Positions 1 through 5,793 of a stretch of DNA of 5,793 nucleotides are shown one piece after another. Made by a program: the position numbers and the translations under genes. The stretch's first letter is position 1. The number at the start of each line of letters is the position of its first letter. The DNA comes from Dehalococcoidales bacterium (GTDB lineage Bacteria; Chloroflexota; Dehalococcoidia; Dehalococcoidales; CSSed11-197): the NCBI GenBank assembly GCA_028705415.1, contig JAQWDO010000057.1, forward strand, positions 1 through 5,793, read 5' to 3'. The notes under the pieces were generated by a model that did not search any database, was not told where the DNA came from, and worked only from the letters and a program-made list of their open reading frames with translations.

Positions 1-1537
1 CCTTTTCGGTTACAAATGCAGAGTAGAATTCAAAGCTTCTGACTATCCGCTCACCCTTGAGGCCCAGAATAATTGTGCCTTCTGGAGTTTGCTCTACCAG
101 GTCATTGGCCCCAATGCTGCGAAGGACACGAACCAACGTTTTCTGGTCAATGTTCTTAAATGATCCTCGGGTGATGAGACGTTCAAATAGAGTTAATGCC
201 GATGCGCCGCCAGCTTCGGCAATTACGCTCATGATTTGCTGAACCAAGGTGGAGAGATGCCAGCGTTCAATGTCAGGAGGCTCACACCAATCTTCCAGCA
301 TAAGTTCCGTCATGGCAATAGCACGGAGCAATTGTGGGTAGAGGCGGTCAATAGGTTTGGATTGTTCGGTTGCTGCATCTTCAACCATATACAACCACAG
401 CTCAGAAGCCTGATCCTCTCCACGACCACTGCGTCCTAATCGCTGTTTCAGCGAAGAAACAGACCAGGGAGCGCCTATTTGGCCCACTCTGCTGATATTG
501 CCGACATCAATGCCAAGCTCCAATGTGCTGGAACAAAAAGTTGCTGTTGGGCTTGATTTTGATCGCAAAGCCTCTTCAGTATCCTCACGCTCGGCCTTTG
601 ATAACGAGCCATGGTGAATGCGAAACAGATTTGGCCGCCCGGCTCGTAACAGAAGGCGTCCTGTAAGGTCTGCATACAGTTCCAGTTGTTGTTTACTGTT
701 GGCAAATATCAATGCCGTCTTGCCTGCAAAAGCATTGATTAGGTCTTTGGCCAAGCGAAAATCGTCAGGTGTGGCGATAGATTCTGCATTCTCTTTATCA
801 GTGGAGTCCTCTCCACATTCCTCTCCAGATTTTAGCCGCCGATAGCCCTTGATGATGTATTTTACGGTTTTATTATCTCCACTTTTAATCATCGCGATGC
901 TATCTGGATTCTTCTGGTCAACCCATTTTTGTGCTGAAGTCATGTCTCCGAGCGTAGCAGACAATCCAATGATGCGCACTTGATGATTTGCGCGTTGTGT
1001 CAATCTTGCCAACAGGCTACGTAGTTGCGCTCCACGTTCTGTTCCGAGAAACGCATGCATTTCGTCGATGACTATAAAGCTGAGATGAGAAAACAGTATG
1101 TCCAGCTTATCAGGGTGATTGATGAAGAGTGACTCTATGGATTCCGGCGTTATCAGCAGTACACCACCCGGTGATTTCAGCACCTGATGCTTTTTGGATT
1201 GACCGACATCGCCATGCCATTTATGTACCGGAATTTCGGCGCGTTCACAAAGCTCTTCAAGACGACGAAATTGATCGTTGATGAGTGCCTTGAGAGGTCC
1301 TACGTACAAGGCCCGCACGCTGCTTGTATGATCTTCGACTATCTCGGAGAGGATAGGAAGAAATGCAGCTTCGGTCTTTCCTCCGGCTGTATTCGCCGAA
1401 ATGATGAGATGCTTATTGCCTCCAAGTATCGCGTGGATGGCATCGACCTGGATGGAACGCAGGTCAGTCCATTTCATGCGGTATAGCTCTTCCTGAATGA
1501 TCGGATTTAATCGCTGGAAGGCGGTCGGTTCATTCAT
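1..1537 (-). CDS. sngC: Lhr-like DExH superfamily 2 helicase, SngC-like (3' part missing)
   Basis: ATP-dependent nucleic-acid helicase, probably cytosolic, third gene of a Shango-type defence operon. I translated the frame directly: 512 residues from the ATG at 1537, open to the left edge, so the C-terminus is missing. Motifs in order: Q-like RSIQVDAI (27-34), Walker A ANTAGGKT (48-55), Ia GPLKAL (80-85), Ib TPES (130-133), motif II DEMH (158-161), III SAT (193-195), IV ALIFANS (275-281), V TLELGIDVG (338-346), VI QRLGRSGR (365-372). A hydrophilic acidic linker (about 236-258) joins the two RecA lobes. Residues about 395-512 resemble the winged-helix segment of Lhr/BrxHI helicases, including GERIVRSFEFYSAF near the end. 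The start is fixed because TAA lies directly before the ATG in the same frame. The SD is weak (GAG only), so translation probably depends on sngB, which ends 12 bases upstream. A BREX type 2 BrxHI is the closest alternative name. The helicase call is very secure; the sngC name rests on context. Confidence 0.93.
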   Translation of the reverse strand, partial: MNEPTAFQRLNPIIQEELYRMKWTDLRSIQVDAIHAILGGNKHLIISANTAGGKTEAAFLPILSEIVEDHTSSVRALYVGPLKALINDQFRRLEELCERAEIPVHKWHGDVGQSKKHQVLKSPGGVLLITPESIESLFINHPDKLDILFSHLSFIVIDEMHAFLGTERGAQLRSLLARLTQRANHQVRIIGLSATLGDMTSAQKWVDQKNPDSIAMIKSGDNKTVKYIIKGYRRLKSGEECGEDSTDKENAESIATPDDFRLAKDLINAFAGKTALIFANSKQQLELYADLTGRLLLRAGRPNLFRIHHGSLSKAEREDTEEALRSKSSPTATFCSSTLELGIDVGNISRVGQIGAPWSVSSLKQRLGRSGRGEDQASELWLYMVEDAATEQSKPIDRLYPQLLRAIAMTELMLEDWCEPPDIERWHLSTLVQQIMSVIAEAGGASALTLFERLITRGSFKNIDQKTLVRVLRSIGANDLVEQTPEGTIILGLKGERIVRSFEFYSAFVTEK

Positions 1538-1543
1538 TTACAT
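1535..1543 (-). promoter_or_regulatory. Start-stop element ATG-TAA-ATG at the sngC start
   Basis: Read on the minus strand, the bases are ATG TAA ATG. A start codon is followed at once by an in-frame stop, and the next codon is the sngC start. The TAA rules out any longer sngC reading. The only SD-like bases are a GAG in the preceding GCGAGCG. The arrangement could tune re-initiation of ribosomes coming off sngB (stop at 1550), or it may be chance in a short junction. Confidence 0.35.
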
Positions 1544-1549
1544 CGCTCG

Positions 1550-2878
1550 CTAAAGCCGAAATGTTGCCAACTCATCTTTTTCGCCATTGGGTGGCACTTG
1601 AGTGTCATCTTCTGTCACCGGAATGATTTCCGGATTTATTGATGGCTGAAGATTTATGCCGCCAAGCAGCTTCTGCCAATCTGTACCTGGATTTTGTTCC
1701 AAGACAGAAAGAAAGCCTACAAATCCTTTTACAGCGTCACGAGGCGTCTGATAGAATTCCACACCTAGCGTCTGAGCGCAATGCTGGATAAATGCCTTGA
1801 GCGCCTCATCAGGCACGAGGTAACGTGAAACGTCACCTGATGCATAAACCTGGCGAATATTATGCAGCAAAACGTAGAGGTCTTCGACAGTTAAGTTTGG
1901 AAGCCGGATGACCGGGCCTGAGTAATCTCGTAGACCATCGATGGCAAAAGTGTTATTTGCCAATCGTGTAGCTAAGGCTTCATAACTCGCCAATCCTCGC
2001 CTCCGATCATCCATAAATGTATCCGTGCCTGCAAAAACCACACCCAGTCCATTCACACTGCCTTGCAAGCAATCGTTGAAGATGCGAAGGATCATCTCAT
2101 AATTTGCATCACGCGCTGATTTGCTGTTGAGCCGCTGTGCCAACACGCCCATTTCATCCAAGTTAACCAATAGGCCAGAATAGCCGGCAAGACGGACAAA
2201 GGCGGCCATGAGTTTCAAATGATCATAGACGTCCTGATCACCAATGATCGAACGTACCCCCAAATCTTGGCGTGCCTCCGTCTTTGTGGCATATTCCGCG
2301 CGTAACCAGCGGAGTGATGCGTTCGTCATAGCATCATTTCCCTGCTGAGATCCTTCCACATATTTATTGACGACAGTAGCAAAATCATAACCACTGACAT
2401 TCTCTTGCAGTGGTTTCAGACGTCTGTAAATCTCTTTTTGCGGATCGCCGCCTGTCTCTTTGGCTTCAAACTCTACTTCAGAGACCCATCGCTCGACTAA
2501 ACCTGGCAATGCGCCGCCGTCTCGTTTAGCGCCAGCAGACATGTTATGCATCAACTCGGAATAGAGTGAACGTGCTTGTCCGCTTGAAGCATGCAGACGG
2601 CGGTCGGGAGAGATATCGGCTTGGACAACCACGAACTTCTTTTCCAGTGCCACCATGCGAGCTAGATTAAGGAAAAAGCTTTTGCCGGAGCCATAGCGAC
2701 CGATAATGAAACGAACTGTCGCCCCGTCCTGTGCAATGCGGTCGAGATCGCTTAGGATCGCTGCCACCTCATCTTTGCGACCTACCTGAATATGCTGAAG
2801 ACCGATGCGCGGTACAACCCCCGCACGCAGAGACTGAAGAATTGCATTTCGTTCACGAGGTTTTATGGTGATCGCCAT
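1550..2878 (-). CDS. sngB: BrxD/DUF2791-family P-loop ATPase, SngB-like
   Basis: ATPase of 442 residues, soluble, middle gene of the operon. Walker A is GRYGSGKS (60-67), reached through VRFIIG. It is followed by VVVQADIS and the RRLH..GQARSLYSELM stretch (about 93-110) that I associate with BREX ATPases of the BrxC/BrxD group (PF10923, formerly DUF2791). Walker B is LLVNLDEMG (236-244), with the aspartate and catalytic glutamate at 241-242. A sensor-1-like strand VVFAGTDTF (280-288) is followed by DDRRRG. A TPRDAVKGF segment (378-386) lies near the end of the fold. The last 30 or so residues look disordered. The ATG at 2878 sits two bases after the sngA stop, with a G-rich SD seven bases upstream. 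In BREX type 2, BrxD is paired with the Lhr-like helicase BrxHI, and the same pairing is kept here. ATP-driven loading or regulation of the helicase is inference. The family call is strong; the system-specific symbol depends on the neighbours. Confidence 0.93.
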   Translation of the reverse strand: MAITIKPRERNAILQSLRAGVVPRIGLQHIQVGRKDEVAAILSDLDRIAQDGATVRFIIGRYGSGKSFFLNLARMVALEKKFVVVQADISPDRRLHASSGQARSLYSELMHNMSAGAKRDGGALPGLVERWVSEVEFEAKETGGDPQKEIYRRLKPLQENVSGYDFATVVNKYVEGSQQGNDAMTNASLRWLRAEYATKTEARQDLGVRSIIGDQDVYDHLKLMAAFVRLAGYSGLLVNLDEMGVLAQRLNSKSARDANYEMILRIFNDCLQGSVNGLGVVFAGTDTFMDDRRRGLASYEALATRLANNTFAIDGLRDYSGPVIRLPNLTVEDLYVLLHNIRQVYASGDVSRYLVPDEALKAFIQHCAQTLGVEFYQTPRDAVKGFVGFLSVLEQNPGTDWQKLLGGINLQPSINPEIIPVTEDDTQVPPNGEKDELATFRL

Positions 2879-2880
2879 GC

Positions 2881-5313
2881 TTATGCCCCCACCAGGGATT
2901 GATTGACTTTATACATGTTATCCTCTTCAAACAGGATCTCGTCACCAAGACTATCATAAGCCCAGGAGTTAATGGTATCCAACATGCCTGTACGCATTAA
3001 TTGATGTCGTTTTGCCAGTTTGGCGAGGTCATCCGAAGACCAGACTTGCTCTTTCATTATTTCTGCCAGCGGTGCATAATATCGTTTATCCAGTGCCGCG
3101 AGCTGTTCCGTTGAAAATGGCAAGCTGGAATTTATCGTATATGTGACTGCCTCCGGCGCAGCAGAAGGCTTAACTCTATCAACAGCATCAGACTCATCTA
3201 TTTTGCTTTCAGTTTCGCATAGCGCCTGTCCAAGAATGCGTGAGACTTCCGCAGTCTCCGCCATAATGCGCGCCAATGCCTCGTTATTAAGAGTGATATC
3301 TACTGGCTTGTCAACAGGCATCTGCTCGCGCTGAGGGATCGCTTCGCTAACACGCTGTTCACGTCGAATTGTTTGAACTTCCACGGGCTGACTGCTGGAT
3401 AGGCGCAGCTCAGCTAATAATGAATCTAGAGGAGCCTCGATTTCAAGTGCCTTATAAATGCTCTTCAGCGATGAAATTTCCTTGTGATCAATTATGCCAT
3501 TAGCGGCAGCCACTCCAATCAGATATTTGCCAATCATGGCACGCTGATCCAAAGTCAATGCTTCTCGCAACGACTTGCCAAGCGAAGAGATGGATGGCGG
3601 CTTCTTGCCCAATAATATTCCATAGGCTTTCAAACGTCGAGATTCATCGGACGAAAGACGGAATTGATCTTCCAGAAACTGCTCAATACGGGCGTTTTCC
3701 TCTGGATCGATTTTCCCGTCTGCCCCAGCGATAACCATGCCCAATTCCAGCATACATGATGCAGCACGATAGCCGCTCTCCTGCTGCAGGGCGGCACTGC
3801 CCTCTTGTTGAAAGAGGACTACCTCATCCGACCAGGCATAGGCTCGTCCTGTAATCCGTGCATCAGGGACGATGGCAAGTCCGATATCTTCTGCGGTTCG
3901 TGCCAATGACCTGCTTTGGGTGGCCGTCAGTTTTTCTCGTGACTGAAATTTCTGAATTTCCGCAAGCTTTGATATTGAAGCAAATGAGAATCCATCCTCA
4001 CGTGCTTGCGTCGTTGCTATGGCTTTCCAGTGTGGAGCATCTGGATGGTCCACGTCTTTGCGCAATGCAGGAGGTAGCGCTTCCCACGCTTCGCGTGTTG
4101 TAGTATCCAAGCCTTTGCCTACCGCGCGACTGAAATCCCTAAGTTCTTCTACGCAAGTATTCCAGATCTGGGAGAGATGCACGAATTGACTCTGCAAACC
4201 CAATACATCGGGAATTCTGACTGCTGCAAATGCAGTGGAAGACTGGCCCAACTCCATTAAACTTGGACTTGCAGGATGATACTCAATCAGCCGCTCTCTT
4301 TCTGCTGCTTTAAGCACCATGCCTTCAGCAAATTGAGCATGGTACTTTTGCATGAAAAGAGACTTAAATTGCTCTGGCGCGCGGTTGATAACTACACTGC
4401 GCATGGTTCTGACATCCTGCCTGGCCACCTCGAAAGCCCAGCGGCCTGGGAGTGGAAGATTGTGCTGGTAGAACCAGGCGAGAATGACGGCAAGCAGATC
4501 TTCGGAATAGCTATTGAGCGGTGCCTGATCGAAGCAAAGCGCAAAGCCATCATTCGTTATGGATCTTAGCCCCATCCGGGCTGTGGAAAAGGCGATGAAG
4601 CGACTCAAATATCCATTGAAAGATCCTGATTCTGGATATCGGCAAAGCAAACGAACGACTTCGGTAATGATCAGATCGACATCTTTGCCGTCAATGAAAA
4701 ACCGCCGTTCAAGTCCGTAGAAATAAACGAAGGCATAACCGATATCATCTAATTGCCCCTGCTTTCCGCTTGCCAGCCAAGAAAGATAGTTTCCTCTTTG
4801 GCCTGGGGTCATGTTCTCATATCGCGGCCAGTAGCCGAGCGCGCCAATCGGCTCAGATATAGGCTTTCCAATCGGCAAATTTTTCTCAATGCAGGAGGCT
4901 TCAGCAATGCGCGTCTTCCCGGCTGCCCAATAAGTCATTGGATGCTCGATGCGGTAGCTGGCGACTTCAAGCATATCATTGTAAGATGCCCACTGAACTT
5001 CATTTGTCCCAGGCATTGTCGAGCGACTGATCGAGCGGTTTAAGTTGTATTCAAAGGTGATAACAGGACCTGGAATAGATGCAGTAACCGGTGGCATCGA
5101 TGAGGATAGCTGTGCCGCAGGCGTTGTATTTCCAGCAAGTGGATCTGAAGCAGGAGTTATTTCAGGCAACTCCTTATGCAATGATTTTCTCGATCGCCAG
5201 ATAATGCCACCGATAACTGCTATCGCAAGGGCAGTGGGCCAATGGTTGGCCAAGAGTCCCAACCAGATGAGTATGGCCATACAAGCGATTAGATATTTAA
5301 TAGTTTTTTTCAT
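2881..5313 (-). CDS. sngA: Membrane-anchored TerB-N / TerB / TerB-C protein, SngA-like
   Basis: An 810-residue protein when started at the ATG at 5313. Two hydrophobic helices (about 5-21 and 24-39) form an N-terminal hairpin followed by basic RSRKS, so the bulk should be cytosolic. A Pro/Ser/Thr-rich linker follows (about 47-85). The TerB-N domain starts near residue 85 and runs to about 300; its signature segments are YWPRYENMTPGQR (161-173) and DIGYAFVYFYGLERR (190-204). A central region to about 510 was not assigned. The TerB domain (about 515-635) has two acidic metal-site-like motifs, ADGKIDPEE and AANGIIDHKE. TerB-C spans about 675-810 and contains ALARIMAET and an aromatic, acidic end. 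TerB modules are proposed metal-binding, membrane-associated sensors (Anantharaman, Iyer and Aravind). With sngB and sngC downstream, this fits SngA of Shango, not a tellurite-resistance gene. The start is uncertain: a CTG at 5349 has a well-spaced AGGAGG and would add 12 residues, and a TTG at 5382 is in frame without an SD. I prefer 5313 because the protein then begins MKKTIKYL just before the first membrane helix. Confidence 0.9.
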   Translation of the reverse strand: MKKTIKYLIACMAILIWLGLLANHWPTALAIAVIGGIIWRSRKSLHKELPEITPASDPLAGNTTPAAQLSSSMPPVTASIPGPVITFEYNLNRSISRSTMPGTNEVQWASYNDMLEVASYRIEHPMTYWAAGKTRIAEASCIEKNLPIGKPISEPIGALGYWPRYENMTPGQRGNYLSWLASGKQGQLDDIGYAFVYFYGLERRFFIDGKDVDLIITEVVRLLCRYPESGSFNGYLSRFIAFSTARMGLRSITNDGFALCFDQAPLNSYSEDLLAVILAWFYQHNLPLPGRWAFEVARQDVRTMRSVVINRAPEQFKSLFMQKYHAQFAEGMVLKAAERERLIEYHPASPSLMELGQSSTAFAAVRIPDVLGLQSQFVHLSQIWNTCVEELRDFSRAVGKGLDTTTREAWEALPPALRKDVDHPDAPHWKAIATTQAREDGFSFASISKLAEIQKFQSREKLTATQSRSLARTAEDIGLAIVPDARITGRAYAWSDEVVLFQQEGSAALQQESGYRAASCMLELGMVIAGADGKIDPEENARIEQFLEDQFRLSSDESRRLKAYGILLGKKPPSISSLGKSLREALTLDQRAMIGKYLIGVAAANGIIDHKEISSLKSIYKALEIEAPLDSLLAELRLSSSQPVEVQTIRREQRVSEAIPQREQMPVDKPVDITLNNEALARIMAETAEVSRILGQALCETESKIDESDAVDRVKPSAAPEAVTYTINSSLPFSTEQLAALDKRYYAPLAEIMKEQVWSSDDLAKLAKRHQLMRTGMLDTINSWAYDSLGDEILFEEDNMYKVNQSLVGA
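2886..2893 (-). promoter_or_regulatory. Ribosome binding site of sngB inside the sngA 3' end
   Basis: The minus strand reads GGTGGGGG, then seven bases, then the sngB ATG at 2878. The site lies inside the last codons of sngA, whose TAA (2883-2881) is two bases from the ATG. This supports both the chosen start and translational coupling of the two genes. Confidence 0.6.
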
Positions 5314-5342
5314 TACGTTTGATGGCTTAACATCCTTACCAT
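5313..5342 (-). promoter_or_regulatory. Nine-codon leader frame overlapping the sngA start (TAATG)
   Basis: On the minus strand an ATG at 5342 opens a frame of nine codons (MVRMLSHQT) that ends in TAA at 5315-5313. The last A of that stop is the first base of the sngA ATG, giving TAATG, a classical coupling junction. The AGGAGG at 5357-5362 lies 14 bases before this ATG, longer than usual, and a second in-frame ATG lies at 5333. The sngA ATG has no well-placed SD of its own, so re-initiation from this leader is one way to explain its translation. The competing explanation is a CTG start at 5349. Confidence 0.3.
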
Positions 5343-5356
5343 TTATCAGTGGAATA

Positions 5357-5362
5357 CCTCCT
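5357..5362 (-). promoter_or_regulatory. Strong Shine-Dalgarno AGGAGG before sngA
   Basis: The minus strand carries a perfect AGGAGG, followed by T. It is seven bases from an in-frame CTG (5349), 14 bases from the leader ATG (5342), and more than 40 bases from the in-frame sngA ATG (5313). The best SD of the window is therefore not placed for the most obvious start, and this site decides how the sngA N-terminus should be annotated. Confidence 0.6.
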
Positions 5363-5409
5363 GCACAACTGTAGATCTGCAACTAAAAGGGAAAAAGATT
5401 TTGCCTCTG

Positions 5410-5440
5410 ATTGTACTCCAAATTTCGCATTAACTGTCCA
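5410..5440 (-). promoter_or_regulatory. Candidate sigma70-type promoter for the sngABC operon
   Basis: On the minus strand TGGACA (5440-5435, one mismatch to TTGACA) is followed after 19 bases by TACAAT (5415-5410, one mismatch to TATAAT). The spacer is longer than the optimal 17. The site is in the AT-rich gap upstream of sngA and would give a leader of roughly 50 to 90 bases, depending on which start is used. It is the best match I found by eye; other AT-rich hexamers nearby could serve instead. Confidence 0.35.
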
Positions 5441-5441
5441 C

Positions 5442-5503
5442 TTCTAAATATAATTCTAAAATTACAGAAGTCTTTTTATATGTGCTTAAGCTACTCTAAA
5501 ATT
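5442..5503. repeat. Three copies of YTCTAAA in the upstream AT-rich region
   Basis: On the plus strand TTCTAAA occurs at 5442-5448 and 5454-5460, and CTCTAAA at 5494-5500. The last two continue as ATT. The first two are 12 bases apart start to start, and the third lies 40 bases further on. They lie just upstream of the candidate promoter and could be binding sites for a regulator, but short AT-rich words recur by chance in sequence of this composition. Confidence 0.25.
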
Positions 5504-5507
5504 GTTT

Positions 5508-5793
5508 TTAACCAGTAAAAGAAGATTGGTCAACCCTGCACAGATTCGGGAAATCAACTGAAAAGAAATGACTTTCATCAATCACTAATATAACAATCCA
5601 AAAGTCATCCGGGTCCGTCTGGAGAATACGATCTCTGTTATATCGAAAATCATCAACCACCTGAGCAATTGTATCCAAGCCACCCCGGCGTTGAGGGGGC
5701 CAGAGCACTATCGCGGGAGGCCCGGAGGGCCGACTCGCGGCGTGCACAAAAAAAAACAGTCTGTGTAGATCAATCCTGGCCTTGATAACAGCC
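5508..5793 (-). CDS. Possible 3' end of an unidentified gene (5' part outside window)
   Basis: This minus-strand frame is open from the right edge to a TAA at 5510-5508, 94 codons, so no start is needed inside the window; a GTG at 5747 is the first obvious internal start. I do not recognise the product. The left part (VVDDFRYNRDRILQ, then DDFWIVILVIDESHFF) looks like ordinary folded protein with alternating hydrophobic residues. The right part is odd: a nine-T run encodes FFF, followed by a Pro/Gly/Arg-rich stretch (SRPSGPPA, PPQRRGG) from a GC-rich patch. It could be the true end of an upstream gene in the same direction, a decayed gene fragment, or a non-coding junction that happens to be open. 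No function is assigned. Confidence 0.35.
   Translation of the reverse strand, partial: AVIKARIDLHRLFFFVHAASRPSGPPAIVLWPPQRRGGLDTIAQVVDDFRYNRDRILQTDPDDFWIVILVIDESHFFSVDFPNLCRVDQSSFTG
5712..5739. other. Strong GC-rich hairpin
   Basis: On the plus strand CGCGGG (5712-5717) can pair with CTCGCG (5734-5739, one G-T pair), and GGCCC (5719-5723) pairs with GGGCC (5727-5731) around a GGA loop, with a one- or two-base bulge between the stems. A nine-A run (5748-5756) follows after eight bases on the plus strand. This is the wrong base for a terminator on the plus strand, and the wrong side of the hairpin for one on the minus strand. Its role is unknown; it could be an element end or simply structure in a GC-rich patch. 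Confidence 0.5.

Noticed and set aside
475..705. Minus-strand open frame of 76 codons
   Set aside because: It is an out-of-frame reading of the helicase segment carrying motifs IV to V. The helicase frame is continuous through it, so this is a shadow and not a frameshifted gene.
1187..1486. Plus-strand open frame of 99 codons
   Set aside because: It lies antisense to the Walker A and motif Ia region of the helicase, whose frame shows every SF2 motif. It has no protein family resemblance of its own.
2881..5313. Tellurite resistance gene
   Set aside because: TerB-N/TerB/TerB-C architecture beside a BrxD-like ATPase and an Lhr-like helicase is a defence context. No terC, terD or terZ type neighbours are visible.
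5045..5374. Plus-strand open frame of 109 codons across the sngA start
   Set aside because: It is antisense to the membrane hairpin and linker of SngA, and its sequence reads as a reverse-complement artefact of hydrophobic codons.
5712..5756. Rho-independent terminator
   Set aside because: The hairpin is followed by A on the plus strand, and on the minus strand the T run comes before the hairpin, so neither strand has stem then U-tract.
1..5793. Complete BREX type 2 locus
   Set aside because: The ATPase and helicase resemble BrxD and BrxHI, but no PglX methyltransferase, PglZ phosphatase, PglW kinase or PglY ATPase is present in the window, and the first gene is a TerB protein.

Overview
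The window carries three genes in a row on the minus strand, plus the end of a fourth open frame upstream of them. In transcription order, reading right to left, the three encode: a membrane-anchored protein with TerB-N, TerB and TerB-C domains (5313-2881); a BrxD/DUF2791-type P-loop ATPase (2878-1550); and an Lhr-like DExH superfamily 2 helicase (1537 to beyond base 1). This domain set and order match my recollection of the Shango anti-phage defence system (SngA TerB protein, SngB ATPase, SngC helicase). The match is by domain logic and memory, not by a database search. The locus is therefore best read as a known class of defence system, not a new one, although several details are worth checking.

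The genes are packed as one operon. Two bases separate sngA from sngB, and 12 bases separate sngB from sngC. No promoter or terminator is visible between them. SngC is cut by the left edge after 512 residues. All helicase motifs are present, and the missing part is the C-terminal region after the winged-helix/Lhr-type segment.

The roughly 195 bases before sngA (5314-5507) are AT-rich. They hold a candidate sigma70-type promoter, a repeated TCTAAA word, a strong AGGAGG Shine-Dalgarno and a nine-codon leader frame whose stop overlaps the sngA ATG as TAATG. Further right (5508-5793) a minus-strand frame is open to the window edge and may be the 3' end of another gene. It contains a nine-T run and a sharply GC-rich patch with a strong hairpin.

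The organism is a bacterium, most likely a proteobacterium of mid GC content (the genes look a little under 50% GC, with protein families typical of gamma/beta-proteobacterial defence islands). This assignment is weak. No tRNA, rRNA, CRISPR array, recognisable transposase or attachment site was seen.

The proposed division of labour is inference. SngA would be the membrane-linked sensor or scaffold, SngB an ATP-driven switch or DNA-loading factor, and SngC the motor that unwinds or remodels invading DNA. No nuclease, methyltransferase or toxin domain is visible in the window, so the killing or clearing step is not explained by what can be seen.
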